Shown one piece after another: positions 1 through 6,399 of a stretch of 9,152 nt of DNA. Both the position numbers and the translations under genes were made by a program. The notes below the pieces were generated by a model that ran no database searches, had not been told where the DNA came from, and saw nothing but the letters and a program-made list of their open reading frames with translations. The stretch covers positions 1 to 9,152 of the forward strand of contig JAQQAK010000096.1 in NCBI GenBank assembly GCA_028527945.1, written 5' to 3'. The DNA is from Spirochaetaceae bacterium (lineage in GTDB: Bacteria; Spirochaetota; Spirochaetia; UBA9216). Position 1 is the first letter of the stretch. The number at the start of each line of letters is the position of its first letter.

Positions 1-929
1 TTCTCAGCATGCATGATGATTTAATCGCTGAGAAAGATGTTTTGGGTCTTACTTCATATTATTCAATTTTATATGAAATAAATAGAGTTATGAATATTAT
101 TAGCTCTTCTGATGATATTCTGGAAAGTAAAGGCTTGCTAATGTTGTTGACAAGGTATTTTAAGCTCCTTGGAGATACTGGTAGCGAATTAACCTATGGC
201 GCTAACGCAGAGTTTATAAATGATGAACAAACTCAAGTTACAATCTTTCTAAAAGTTTGTAATGGAGAGGAGGGACAATTCCTTCTTGCCGAAGAGGCTG
301 AGAATTTACTCTATTCTATTGATAATATTATTGAAAAAAGGCTTCCTGATGTCAAAAACTATTACTGTTGGGGTAATACCATTGTTAATCTCGATGCCGC
401 AGAGCAGGTTCAGCAGGATCAGCTTCAGTCAGCTCTTCTTTCAATGATTCTTGTATTTCTTGTTAGCACAATATTTTTCAGATCTTTCAGGTATGGAGCA
501 TTTTCTCTCATACCTCTAGTTACAGCTATATCATTTAATTATATTGTAATGTCATTGTTTCATATTCCTTTAGACTTAACAACTGTTCTTGTTTCTAATG
601 TTGCAATCGGAGTTGGTGTTGATGATGCAATACACTTTTTACTTCAATACAAAAAACAGTATAAACTTTTAAATGGAGATCGAAATGCTGCGGTGCAATG
701 TACGTATTTGATTACAGGGCGTCCAATCATTTTAACAACAATATCTATTGTTGCTGGTTTTCTTGTTCTTTGCGCTGGAAGTTTTAAACCTGTAGTCTTT
801 TTTGGCGTACTGGTTTCTTTTAGTTTATTTGCTGCTATGTTTTCAACACTCATCTTTTTACCATCACTAATACTTGTTTTTGACAAATTGATAAAAAGAA
901 AGTCTAAAAAAGAATTTCTTTCTAAATAG
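1..929 (+). CDS. RND/MMPL-family transporter, C-terminal part (5' end outside window)
   Basis: The reading frame is already open at the first bases of the window, so the first ATG (position 9) is internal and the true start lies upstream. What remains is the end of the second periplasmic loop (about residues 1-140 counted from that ATG) and five hydrophobic segments at roughly 141-158, 161-182, 190-210, 239-256 and 261-284. These match TM8-TM12 of the RND superfamily. The motif GVGVDDAIHF (201-210) is the typical signature of the MMPL / COG1033 'predicted exporter of the RND superfamily' group. The basic tail (KRKSKK) should be cytoplasmic. Such proteins export lipids or other hydrophobic substrates using the proton or ion gradient, but the substrate cannot be told from this half. 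No terminator hairpin with a T-run follows; the next gene's promoter begins within about 40 bp. The family call is fairly secure, the substrate unknown. Confidence 0.8.
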   Translation, partial: LSMHDDLIAEKDVLGLTSYYSILYEINRVMNIISSSDDILESKGLLMLLTRYFKLLGDTGSELTYGANAEFINDEQTQVTIFLKVCNGEEGQFLLAEEAENLLYSIDNIIEKRLPDVKNYYCWGNTIVNLDAAEQVQQDQLQSALLSMILVFLVSTIFFRSFRYGAFSLIPLVTAISFNYIVMSLFHIPLDLTTVLVSNVAIGVGVDDAIHFLLQYKKQYKLLNGDRNAAVQCTYLITGRPIILTTISIVAGFLVLCAGSFKPVVFFGVLVSFSLFAAMFSTLIFLPSLILVFDKLIKRKSKKEFLSK

Positions 930-965
930 ATTTTTCTTTACCTTGTGTTAAAAGTATGCTATTGT

Positions 966-992
966 TTTGGTTGGTATAATAAACCAACCAAA
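966..992 (+). promoter_or_regulatory. Palindromic operator of the ROK-cellobiose phosphorylase operon
   Basis: A perfect inverted repeat, TTTGGTTGGT (966-975), 7-nt spacer, ACCAACCAAA (983-992), lies directly in front of the ROK gene. The spacer and inner arm edge contain the -10 box TATAAT (975-980), so a protein bound here would block RNA polymerase. ROK repressors such as XylR and NagC are known to bind dyads at their own or adjacent promoters, so autoregulation by the downstream product is the natural inference. I saw no second copy of this dyad in the window. It lacks a following T-run, so it is unlikely to be the terminator of the upstream transporter gene. Confidence 0.6.
972..980 (+). 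promoter_or_regulatory. Extended -10 promoter of the ROK-phosphorylase operon
   Basis: TGGTATAAT is a perfect extended -10 element (TGnTATAAT). No good -35 hexamer lies 16-18 bp upstream; the nearest TTG-type box, TTGTGT at 943-948, is too far away. This is compatible with an extended -10 promoter. The expected transcription start is near 986-988, giving a leader of only about 13 nt that holds little more than the ribosome binding site. The element lies inside the palindrome at 966-992. Confidence 0.5.
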
Positions 993-999
993 GGATAGG
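991..999 (+). promoter_or_regulatory. Ribosome binding site that sets the ROK start
   Basis: AAGGATAGG directly precedes ATG 1000, with AAGGA at a spacing of about 4 nt. It supports ATG 1000 over the in-frame TTG at 967, which has no Shine-Dalgarno sequence and would place the -10 box inside the coding region. Confidence 0.6.
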
Positions 1000-2145
1000 A
1001 TGAATAAAAAAGATATTAAGCTGATTAATACTATTAGAGTTCTCAGAACATTATGGCTCAATGAAGGTGTAAGCAGAATAGAAATAGCTGATATGCTTGG
1101 ACTGGATAAGTCTACTATTACAAATATTGTAAATACTTTACTTGAAAAAAAATTTGTTACAGAGCTTGAAGAAGGTACCTCAGGGCCTCAAGGTGGGCGA
1201 AAGCCTATAAAATTGACAATTGATGGAAATCGTTGTGCTATTGCTGGAATAGAGGTTCAACCTGAGTATTGTCATATTAATTGCTTGAATCTTTCAGGCG
1301 ATCTGCTTTTTTCCAAAAGAGTTAATGGTGAATTTTCTGCGGAATCTTTTACTGAAAGATTTTCAGAATTTTACACTGAGATTGTCATAAAACTGAAAAC
1401 GTTAGGTATTCCTCTTGCTGGTATTGGCCTTGGTTTTTCAGGAATAGTATATCCGGCAGCAGGTATAATTCATGAGTCAATTCCTCTTGGGGTTGAGGCT
1501 GATTATGATATAAACGCAAGACTTGCTGATATCGTAGATGTTCCACTTTTTATTGATAATGATGGCAATTGTTGTTGTTGGGGAGAGCTTGTTCGTAACC
1601 GTAACGAATTTTTAAAAGATTTTATGTTTTGCCTTATTAAAGAAAGAAAACATAAAAATGGTAATGATGAGATATCTTTTCCTGCTATTGGTCTTGGTTT
1701 TGTGATAGGCGGAAAGGTTCATTACGGCCGAAAGCTAACAGCTGGTGAGTTTAGAAGTATTTTTGCTGAAAAAAATGGTATTTCACAGTTTTCTTCAGAA
1801 ATAGGGGCTATTTCTGATTTTAACTCAGATGATAAAGTTTTTAGAAAATTTGCTGAAGAGTTTGGGCAGAATATAGGGCTGCTGGTAAATACTATGGCAT
1901 TATCCTACTGTTTTATAGGCGGAGAGCTTTCAGGCAATTATGAATATTTTTCATCAGTACTTCAGTCAAGTATGGATCAGAATTGGAGTTATCCTGGAAA
2001 ATCGCTTTGTTCTGTGAGAAAATCTTCTATGGGTGAAGATGCGGTAGCTTATGGGGCTGCTGCAATGATAATAGATAAAGTCTTTACAATACCTGGTCAT
2101 AGTACCGGAGAAAACGAAATTATAAACCTTTTATTTAAGGAGTAG
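1000..2145 (+). CDS. ROK-family (NagC/XylR-type) transcriptional repressor
   Basis: A 381-aa cytoplasmic regulator. Residues about 5-62 form a winged helix-turn-helix: VSRIEIADMLGLDKSTITNI holds the HTH, and GGRKP a little further on is the characteristic ROK wing. A ROK sugar-kinase-like domain follows, with the first glycine strand at AIAGIEVQPE, IDNDGN (185-190, Asp188 at the position of the catalytic Asp of ROK kinases) and LGLGFVIGG for the second nucleotide-like loop. The zinc motif of typical ROK proteins (GExGH followed by CxCGxxGCxE) is absent: the matching place reads AGEFRSIF (248-255) with no His or Cys cluster after it. It is thus probably a pure sugar-responsive repressor without kinase activity. 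Cys191-193 form an unusual triple cysteine. An upstream TTG (967) would add 11 residues but overlaps the promoter, so ATG 1000 was chosen. The stop is 6 bp before the phosphorylase start, so cellobiose or its breakdown products are the likely effector (inference). Confidence 0.88.
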   Translation: MNKKDIKLINTIRVLRTLWLNEGVSRIEIADMLGLDKSTITNIVNTLLEKKFVTELEEGTSGPQGGRKPIKLTIDGNRCAIAGIEVQPEYCHINCLNLSGDLLFSKRVNGEFSAESFTERFSEFYTEIVIKLKTLGIPLAGIGLGFSGIVYPAAGIIHESIPLGVEADYDINARLADIVDVPLFIDNDGNCCCWGELVRNRNEFLKDFMFCLIKERKHKNGNDEISFPAIGLGFVIGGKVHYGRKLTAGEFRSIFAEKNGISQFSSEIGAISDFNSDDKVFRKFAEEFGQNIGLLVNTMALSYCFIGGELSGNYEYFSSVLQSSMDQNWSYPGKSLCSVRKSSMGEDAVAYGAAAMIIDKVFTIPGHSTGENEIINLLFKE

Positions 2146-2151
2146 TGTTTA

Positions 2152-4602
2152 ATGAAATATGGATATTTCGATGATGAAAGAAAGGAGTATGTGATTAATA
2201 ACCCGGAAACCCCGTCTCCGTGGATAAACTATTTTGGAACAGGAGATTTTTATTCTTTGTTTTCAAACACTGGCGGAGGTTATTGTTTTTATAAAGATGC
2301 CCTTCTTCGTAGAATAACAAGATACCGATATAATAATATTCCTGAAGACATGAACGGAAGATATTTCTATGTCAGAGATATTGCTGAAGATGGTGAGACT
2401 TCTGTATGGTCTCCAGGTTGGAAGCCCCTTATGACAAAGCTTGACAGCTATGAGTGTCGTCATGGACTTGGGTATTCAACCATATCAAGTAGTAAAAATG
2501 ATGTAAACGCTGAAAGCCTTTTCTTTGTTCCTACAGAACATAATTGTGAGGTCCATAAGGTTAAGCTAACCAATAATAGTAAGGTTAAAAAAAATCTTCA
2601 GTTATATTCATATGTTGAATTCTGCTTATGGAATGCCCTTGATGATATGACCAATTTTCAGCGAAACCTTAATATTGGTGAAGTTGAAGTAGATAACGGA
2701 ACAATTTATCATTTAACAGAATACAGAGAAAGAAGAAATCATTATTCGTTCTATAGTATGAACCGTGAGCCATCAGGTTTTGATACTGACAGAAATACTT
2801 TCATCGGACAGAGCCGTGGTATTGATAATCCTGAGTGCATAGAAAAGGGGATTAGTGGAAATTCCAAGGCTCATGGATGGTACCCTTGTGCTTCTCATCG
2901 TCTTGATATAGAGCTTGAACCCGGGCAGAGTGAAACTGTAATTTTTGTTCTTGGATATATTGAAAATGATGATGAACAGAAATGGCTTTCAGATGGAAGT
3001 CTTAATAAAAAGTCCGCTAAAGCTATGATTTCCGCATTAAGCACAGATGAGCAGGTTGATGAAGCTATGGCTGATCTTGCCGCATATTGGGAAGACAAAC
3101 TTTCACATTACAGTGTTAAAACTGATAATGAAAAGCTTGATAGAATGGTAAATATTTGGAACCAATATCAGTGTATGGTGACCTACACCATGTCCAGAAG
3201 TGCTTCTTATTATGAGTCTGGAATTGGCCGGGGAATAGGGTTTAGAGATACAAATCAGGACCTTCTTGGTATCATGCATATGGAACCTGCTAAAACAAGA
3301 CAGCGTCTCATTGATGTTGCTTCTATTCAGCTTCCTCATGGGGGGGCTTTTCATCAATACCAGCCTCTTACAAAGCGAGGCAATGATGCTATAGGTGGTG
3401 ATTTTAATGACGATCCACTATGGCTAATAATGGCAGTAGGAGCCTACATCAGAGAGACTGGCGACTTCGCGCTGCTTGATGAAAAAGTACCTTTTGCCGG
3501 AACTGATGGACATCCTCTTTCTGATGGTAAAGAAACAATAATGGCAGATCACCTAAAGAAGGCTTTTCATTATATTAACGAGAATAGAGGGCCTCATGGC
3601 TTGCCATTAATAGGTCGAGCTGATTGGAACGATTGTCTTAATCTTAATTGTTTTTCAAAGGATCCGGATGAGTCTTTTCAAACTGTGGTAAATGTAGATT
3701 CCGGCACTGCGGAATCTGTTCTTATAGCAGCAATGCTTGTTTATTCAGGCCGGGAACTTGCTGATCTTGGACGCGCTTCTGAAGGAAAAACTAACGCCCT
3801 TGCCGGCGAAGCAGAATATGCTATTAAAGCGGTTGATGAAATGTCTAATATCATTTGTGAAAATGCCTGGGATGGTGAATGGTTTCTCAGGGCTTATGAC
3901 GCTAACAGCAATAAGGTTGGAAGCTCAGAAAATGCTGAAGGAAGTATTTTTATTGAGTCTCAGGGATTTTGTGGTATGGCGGCAGTTGGTGCTGATAAAC
4001 AGTATAATCTTAAGGCTCTTGATTCAGTAGAAAAACATCTTGCGCATCAGTATGGAATAGATATTCTTGCACCGGCTTTTACCAGTTATGATTATTCAAA
4101 AGGAGAGATAACATCTTATCCACCTGGTTACAAAGAAAATGGCGGAATCTTCTGTCATAATAATCCTTGGGTAATTATAGCTGAGGCTGTAGCTGGCCGC
4201 GGCGATAAGGCCTTTGACTATTACAAGCGAATTGCTCCTGCATTTATTGAGGATATTAGTGATCTTCATAGAACAGAACCATATGTTTATGCTCAGATGA
4301 TAGCTGGAAGCGCTTCGCAGACTCCTGGTCAAGCTAAAAATTCATGGTTGACTGGAACAGCCGCATGGAACTTTGTTGCAATAAGCCAGTGGATTCTTGG
4401 TATAAGAACTTCTTACGAGGGGCTTATCATAGACCCTTGTTTACCTTCTGATTTACGACATCTTGAAGTTGAACGAACTTTCAGAGGGGTTAAGTACCAG
4501 ATTACAATAGAAAATCCTGAAGGTAAAAATAAGGGAGAAGCAATGCTTGTTCCTTTTGCTGAAGGAACAGAGCCTTGCAAGGTTGTTTATACTATAAAAT
4601 AA
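2152..4602 (+). CDS. cbp: Cellobiose phosphorylase (GH94, EC 2.4.1.20)
   Basis: An 816-aa enzyme that splits cellobiose with inorganic phosphate into alpha-D-glucose 1-phosphate and glucose, saving one ATP compared with hydrolysis. There is no signal peptide, so it acts in the cytoplasm. The length matches cellobiose phosphorylases (about 810-820 aa); cellodextrin phosphorylases are near 980. The N-terminus (MKYGYFDDERKEYV, PWINYFGTG, GGYCFYKDALLRRITRYRYN) closely resembles clostridial cellobiose phosphorylase from memory. The N-terminal beta-sandwich covers about 1-270, the (alpha/alpha)6 barrel about 320-735, and a C-terminal beta region follows. Catalytic features: FRDTNQD (364-370) for sugar binding, RADWNDCLN with general acid Asp494, His669 in IFCHNNPW and SWLTGTAAW (731-739), the phosphate-pocket elements of GH94. 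The ribosome binding site AAGGAG (2137-2142) overlaps the end of the ROK gene, suggesting co-transcription and coupling. A G7 run lies at 3340-3346. Laminaribiose or another disaccharide is less likely as substrate but not excluded. Confidence 0.93.
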   Translation: MKYGYFDDERKEYVINNPETPSPWINYFGTGDFYSLFSNTGGGYCFYKDALLRRITRYRYNNIPEDMNGRYFYVRDIAEDGETSVWSPGWKPLMTKLDSYECRHGLGYSTISSSKNDVNAESLFFVPTEHNCEVHKVKLTNNSKVKKNLQLYSYVEFCLWNALDDMTNFQRNLNIGEVEVDNGTIYHLTEYRERRNHYSFYSMNREPSGFDTDRNTFIGQSRGIDNPECIEKGISGNSKAHGWYPCASHRLDIELEPGQSETVIFVLGYIENDDEQKWLSDGSLNKKSAKAMISALSTDEQVDEAMADLAAYWEDKLSHYSVKTDNEKLDRMVNIWNQYQCMVTYTMSRSASYYESGIGRGIGFRDTNQDLLGIMHMEPAKTRQRLIDVASIQLPHGGAFHQYQPLTKRGNDAIGGDFNDDPLWLIMAVGAYIRETGDFALLDEKVPFAGTDGHPLSDGKETIMADHLKKAFHYINENRGPHGLPLIGRADWNDCLNLNCFSKDPDESFQTVVNVDSGTAESVLIAAMLVYSGRELADLGRASEGKTNALAGEAEYAIKAVDEMSNIICENAWDGEWFLRAYDANSNKVGSSENAEGSIFIESQGFCGMAAVGADKQYNLKALDSVEKHLAHQYGIDILAPAFTSYDYSKGEITSYPPGYKENGGIFCHNNPWVIIAEAVAGRGDKAFDYYKRIAPAFIEDISDLHRTEPYVYAQMIAGSASQTPGQAKNSWLTGTAAWNFVAISQWILGIRTSYEGLIIDPCLPSDLRHLEVERTFRGVKYQITIENPEGKNKGEAMLVPFAEGTEPCKVVYTIK

Positions 4603-4605
4603 CTC

Positions 4606-4625
4606 TGTCACATATGATTGTGACA
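4606..4625. repeat. Perfect dyad just after the phosphorylase stop
   Basis: TGTCACA, 6-nt spacer TATGAT, TGTGACA forms a perfect 7-bp-arm inverted repeat starting 3 bp after the phosphorylase stop codon. No T-run follows, so it is not a classical terminator. The half-sites resemble CRP half-sites but in the reverse order (TCACA-N6-TGTGA), so it is not a CRP site. It could be a 3'-end stabilising hairpin or an operator; the role is unknown. Confidence 0.4.
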
Positions 4626-4673
4626 ATGCCATCTACTTGAAGGTGTCTGTTCAGTATGTGAAAAATTAAACCT

Positions 4674-4715
4674 AAAATGCTGAGGAGTAAAAAATTTCTT
4701 TTCCTCAGCATTTTT
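4674..4715 (+). terminator. Intrinsic terminator of the ROK-phosphorylase operon
   Basis: The 13-bp perfect stem AAAATGCTGAGGA (4674-4686) / TCCTCAGCATTTT (4702-4714) with a 15-nt loop runs into TTTTT (4711-4715). The A-run on the left arm would also give a T-run on the other strand, but no minus-strand gene ends here. It closes the transcript about 70 bp after the phosphorylase stop. Confidence 0.85.
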
Positions 4716-4751
4716 AAATTTATAATTGCTTAGTTCCTCTTGATCTATTTA

Positions 4752-4955
4752 TATAATTTGAATTAATATAAAAATGCTATTTGAGGGTATCTAAAGCAAA
4801 CGAGAATCTGATTTGCTTATAGGTGCCTGGAGTTTACTTATTCCCTTACCAGTCAACAGGTAATGCTCCAGAGAATCCGAGAACATTTTTTATTACAGAG
4901 GCTCTTTCAAAAACTCTGAGACTAAAGTCTCTGAAGTTTTGAAAGAGGTTTCTAA
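4752..4955 (+). ncRNA. Candidate structured RNA or 5' leader upstream of the aminotransferase
   Basis: This stretch between the terminator and the aminotransferase holds no convincing gene but several nested inverted repeats. It starts with a perfect -10 box TATAAT at 4752-4757 (weak -35), predicting a transcript from about 4764. Stems: AAGCAAA 4794-4800 / TTTGCTT 4812-4818; CTGGAG 4827-4832 / CTCCAG 4866-4871, enclosing TTACC 4846-4850 / GGTAA 4859-4863; then the long hairpin 4902-4947 followed by GTTTCT. It could be a small RNA of about 190 nt ending at that hairpin, or the first part of a roughly 330-nt leader of the aminotransferase mRNA. I compared it by eye with TPP, SAM, lysine, cobalamin, glycine, THF, c-di-GMP, fluoride and T-box consensus elements and saw no match. 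Short stems arise by chance in A/T-rich DNA, so this is tentative. Confidence 0.25.
4902..4947. repeat. Long imperfect hairpin in the intergenic region
   Basis: Two 21-nt arms (4902-4922 and 4927-4947) pair at 18 of 21 positions around a TAAA loop. The outer 11 bp (CTCTTTCAAAA / TTTTGAAAGAG) and the inner 5 bp (GAGAC / GTCTC) are perfect. The following GTTTCT is only a weak U-tract, so it may be an inefficient terminator or an attenuator. The right arm contains most of the AGAGG sequence that would serve the mini-ORF at 4962. The stem resembles the smaller hairpin after the aminotransferase (6290-6312), which also contains TTCAAAA/ACT and TTTTGAAA. Confidence 0.5.
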
Positions 4956-4961
4956 ATGTAA

Positions 4962-5033
4962 ATGAAGAAAAAATCACAACTCATTATATTCTCTGCAATT
5001 ATTGGGGTTGTGTTTTTTGACTTAAAAAACTAA
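4962..5033 (+). CDS. Possible 23-aa membrane mini-protein or signal-peptide remnant
   Basis: A 23-codon frame begins MKKKSQLIIF, continues SAIIGVVFF and stops after DLKN. It has the shape of a signal peptide or single membrane anchor: three lysines, then a hydrophobic stretch of about 14 residues. AGAGG (4944-4948) lies 13 nt upstream, rather far, and is closer to a preceding ATG-TAA start-stop pair at 4956-4961 that abuts this ATG. It could be a translated small membrane protein, a leader peptide for the aminotransferase 62 bp downstream, the N-terminal scar of a deleted secreted-protein gene, or chance. Only weakly supported. Confidence 0.2.
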   Translation: MKKKSQLIIFSAIIGVVFFDLKN

Positions 5034-5078
5034 TTTCTAAATTAAGTGAGTTTTGAAATTAGCTATACATATTATATT
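5017..5078 (+). promoter_or_regulatory. Probable promoter/operator region of the aminotransferase
   Basis: TTGACT (5017-5022) with TAAATT (5038-5043, 15-bp spacing) and TTGAAA (5053-5058) with TATATT (5073-5078, 14-bp spacing) are candidate promoters, neither ideal. A perfect 8-bp inverted repeat, CTAATTTC (5030-5037) / GAAATTAG (5055-5062), straddles these boxes with a 17-nt spacer, so it may be an operator or a 5'-UTR hairpin. A second small repeat, GTTTTTT (5012-5018) / AAAAAAC (5024-5030), adjoins it. Confidence 0.3.
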
Positions 5079-5095
5079 TTCATAAGGAGTAGTCT

Positions 5096-6283
5096 ATGGA
5101 CTTTTCAGAAAAACTATCAGATCGAACAAAAACAATGGGTGCAAGTGCAATAAGAGAAATCTTGAAGGTTGTTGGTAAACCAGGTATGGTTTCGCTTGCG
5201 GGAGGAATTCCAAGTCCTGATAGTTTTCCTATGGAATTGATAAAAGAACTCACAGATAAGGTCTATACAAAATACGGCTCTTCTGCTTTGCAGTATGATT
5301 TGACTGAAGGTTTTACTCCATTGAGAGAAAACATGGCAGTTTTTTTGAATAAAAATGGAATAAATGTAAATAGTGAACAAATTTTAATTCATTCAGGCTC
5401 ACAGGGAGCTCTTGATGCAATTTGTAAAGTTTTAATATCTAAAGGTGATAAGATTGCTGTAGAAGCTCCTACGTATCTTGGTGCTCTTCAGGCTTTTAAA
5501 CCATATGAGCCTCAATTTGTCAGAATGGATATGGATGATGAAGGTCTTGTTCCTGAGTCTCTGGAAGAGGTTCTAAGAAATAATGAGATTAAATTTGTTT
5601 ATACAGTTCCCACTTTCCAAAACCCTACCGGACGAAGTTTGAGTTTAGAGCGAAGAAAAAGAATAGCAGAAATAATAATTAAATATGGAGCAATCCTTGT
5701 TGAAGATGATCCCTACAGCAGCTTGAGGTATAGCGGTGAGGCTCTTCCTTCTATTAAGACTATGGCTCCAGATAATGTAATTTATATAACAACTCTATCA
5801 AAGGTTTTGGCTCCTGGGCTTAGAATAGGAGTAGTTGTCGCCCCTGAACAGATTCATAAGTGGATGGTTATTGTTAAACAGGGGGTTGATCTTCATTCAT
5901 CAACTTTAGGACAAGCCATAGCTGCTGAATATATTGAAGGTAACTACCTTGATGAGCAACTTCCAAAAATAATTGATCTTTATAAACCAAAGCATGCGGC
6001 TATGCTTAACGCTCTTGAAAAATATTTTCCTGACAGTTTTACTTTTTCTAAACCCGAAGGTGGAATGTTTGTCTGGGCAGAAGGTCCTGAAGGTTTGGAT
6101 CTTGTTAAAGGATATTGGACAGCTGTTGAAAATAATGTTGCTTACGTTCCTGGTAAATATTTTTTTACAGAAGAATCTGAAGGTCTTTCAACGATGAGAC
6201 TAAATTTTACCATGGCAGAAATACCTGTGATAGAAGGAGCTGTAAAAAAGCTTGCTGAAGTTCTTGAATCTTTGATGAAATAG
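5096..6283 (+). CDS. PLP-dependent aminotransferase, LysN / 2-aminoadipate (KAT-II-like) group
   Basis: A 395-aa cytoplasmic fold-type-I aminotransferase without an N-terminal DNA-binding domain, so not a MocR regulator. Visible family residues: SLAGGIPSPDSFP near the N-terminus (the 'GxPxPxxFP' start typical of this group), NPTGR with Asn176, VEDDPY with Asp204 (pairs with the PLP ring nitrogen) and Tyr207, TTLSKVLAPGLRIG with Schiff-base Lys236, and Arg368 in TMRLNF for the substrate alpha-carboxylate. Length and motifs fit LysN, 2-aminoadipate transaminase and kynurenine aminotransferase II relatives. Several proteins of this group are broad, accepting 2-aminoadipate, branched-chain or aromatic amino acids with 2-oxoglutarate, so the exact substrate is not given by sequence alone. 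The start is supported by AAGGAG (5084-5089) with 6-nt spacing. It stands alone: terminator upstream at 4674-4715, own promoter region, and a small hairpin after the stop. Confidence 0.88.
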   Translation: MDFSEKLSDRTKTMGASAIREILKVVGKPGMVSLAGGIPSPDSFPMELIKELTDKVYTKYGSSALQYDLTEGFTPLRENMAVFLNKNGINVNSEQILIHSGSQGALDAICKVLISKGDKIAVEAPTYLGALQAFKPYEPQFVRMDMDDEGLVPESLEEVLRNNEIKFVYTVPTFQNPTGRSLSLERRKRIAEIIIKYGAILVEDDPYSSLRYSGEALPSIKTMAPDNVIYITTLSKVLAPGLRIGVVVAPEQIHKWMVIVKQGVDLHSSTLGQAIAAEYIEGNYLDEQLPKIIDLYKPKHAAMLNALEKYFPDSFTFSKPEGGMFVWAEGPEGLDLVKGYWTAVENNVAYVPGKYFFTEESEGLSTMRLNFTMAEIPVIEGAVKKLAEVLESLMK

Positions 6284-6289
6284 CAGCAA

Positions 6290-6312
6290 TTCAAAACTCT
6301 ACAGTTTTTGAA
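6290..6312. repeat. Small hairpin after the aminotransferase stop
   Basis: TTCAAAACT (6290-6298) pairs with AGTTTTTGAA (6303-6312) around a CTAC loop, with one bulged T. It begins 7 nt after the stop codon. No U-run follows, so termination would be weak. Its core resembles the outer stem of the 4902-4947 hairpin. The right arm also holds TTGAAA (6308-6313), which with GATAGT (6331-6336, 17-bp spacing) could be a weak promoter for the next gene. Confidence 0.35.
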
Positions 6313-6399
6313 AGTCTTATAAATAAATTTGATAGTTATTAATATTTTTTTATTTACAATTTGAAAAATACGCCTTAGGATTGCCGCAGGAGATTCTGT

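Noticed and set aside
966..992. The palindrome as a terminator for the upstream RND/MMPL gene
   Set aside because: The stem is A/T-rich in part and is not followed by a T-run on the plus strand; its position over a -10 box fits an operator better.
967..999. TTG at 967 as an 11-residue longer start for the ROK protein
   Set aside because: It has no ribosome binding site, and it would put a perfect extended -10 promoter and a palindrome inside the coding region. ATG 1000 has AAGGATAGG in front.
4606..4625. Reading the dyad after cbp as a CRP or Rex operator
   Set aside because: The half-sites are in the reverse order to CRP (TCACA-N6-TGTGA instead of TGTGA-N6-TCACA), the Rex consensus is not met, and it lies after a gene and before a terminator rather than at a promoter.
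4863..4919. An 18-codon frame from ATG 4863
   Set aside because: Very short, with only an AGG 1-3 nt before the start, and it lies within the hairpin-rich segment. Probably chance.
4823..4942. A 39-codon frame from GTG 4823 in the intergenic region
   Set aside because: It is preceded directly by an in-frame stop, lacks a ribosome binding site, and its end runs through the long hairpin. No family was recognised.
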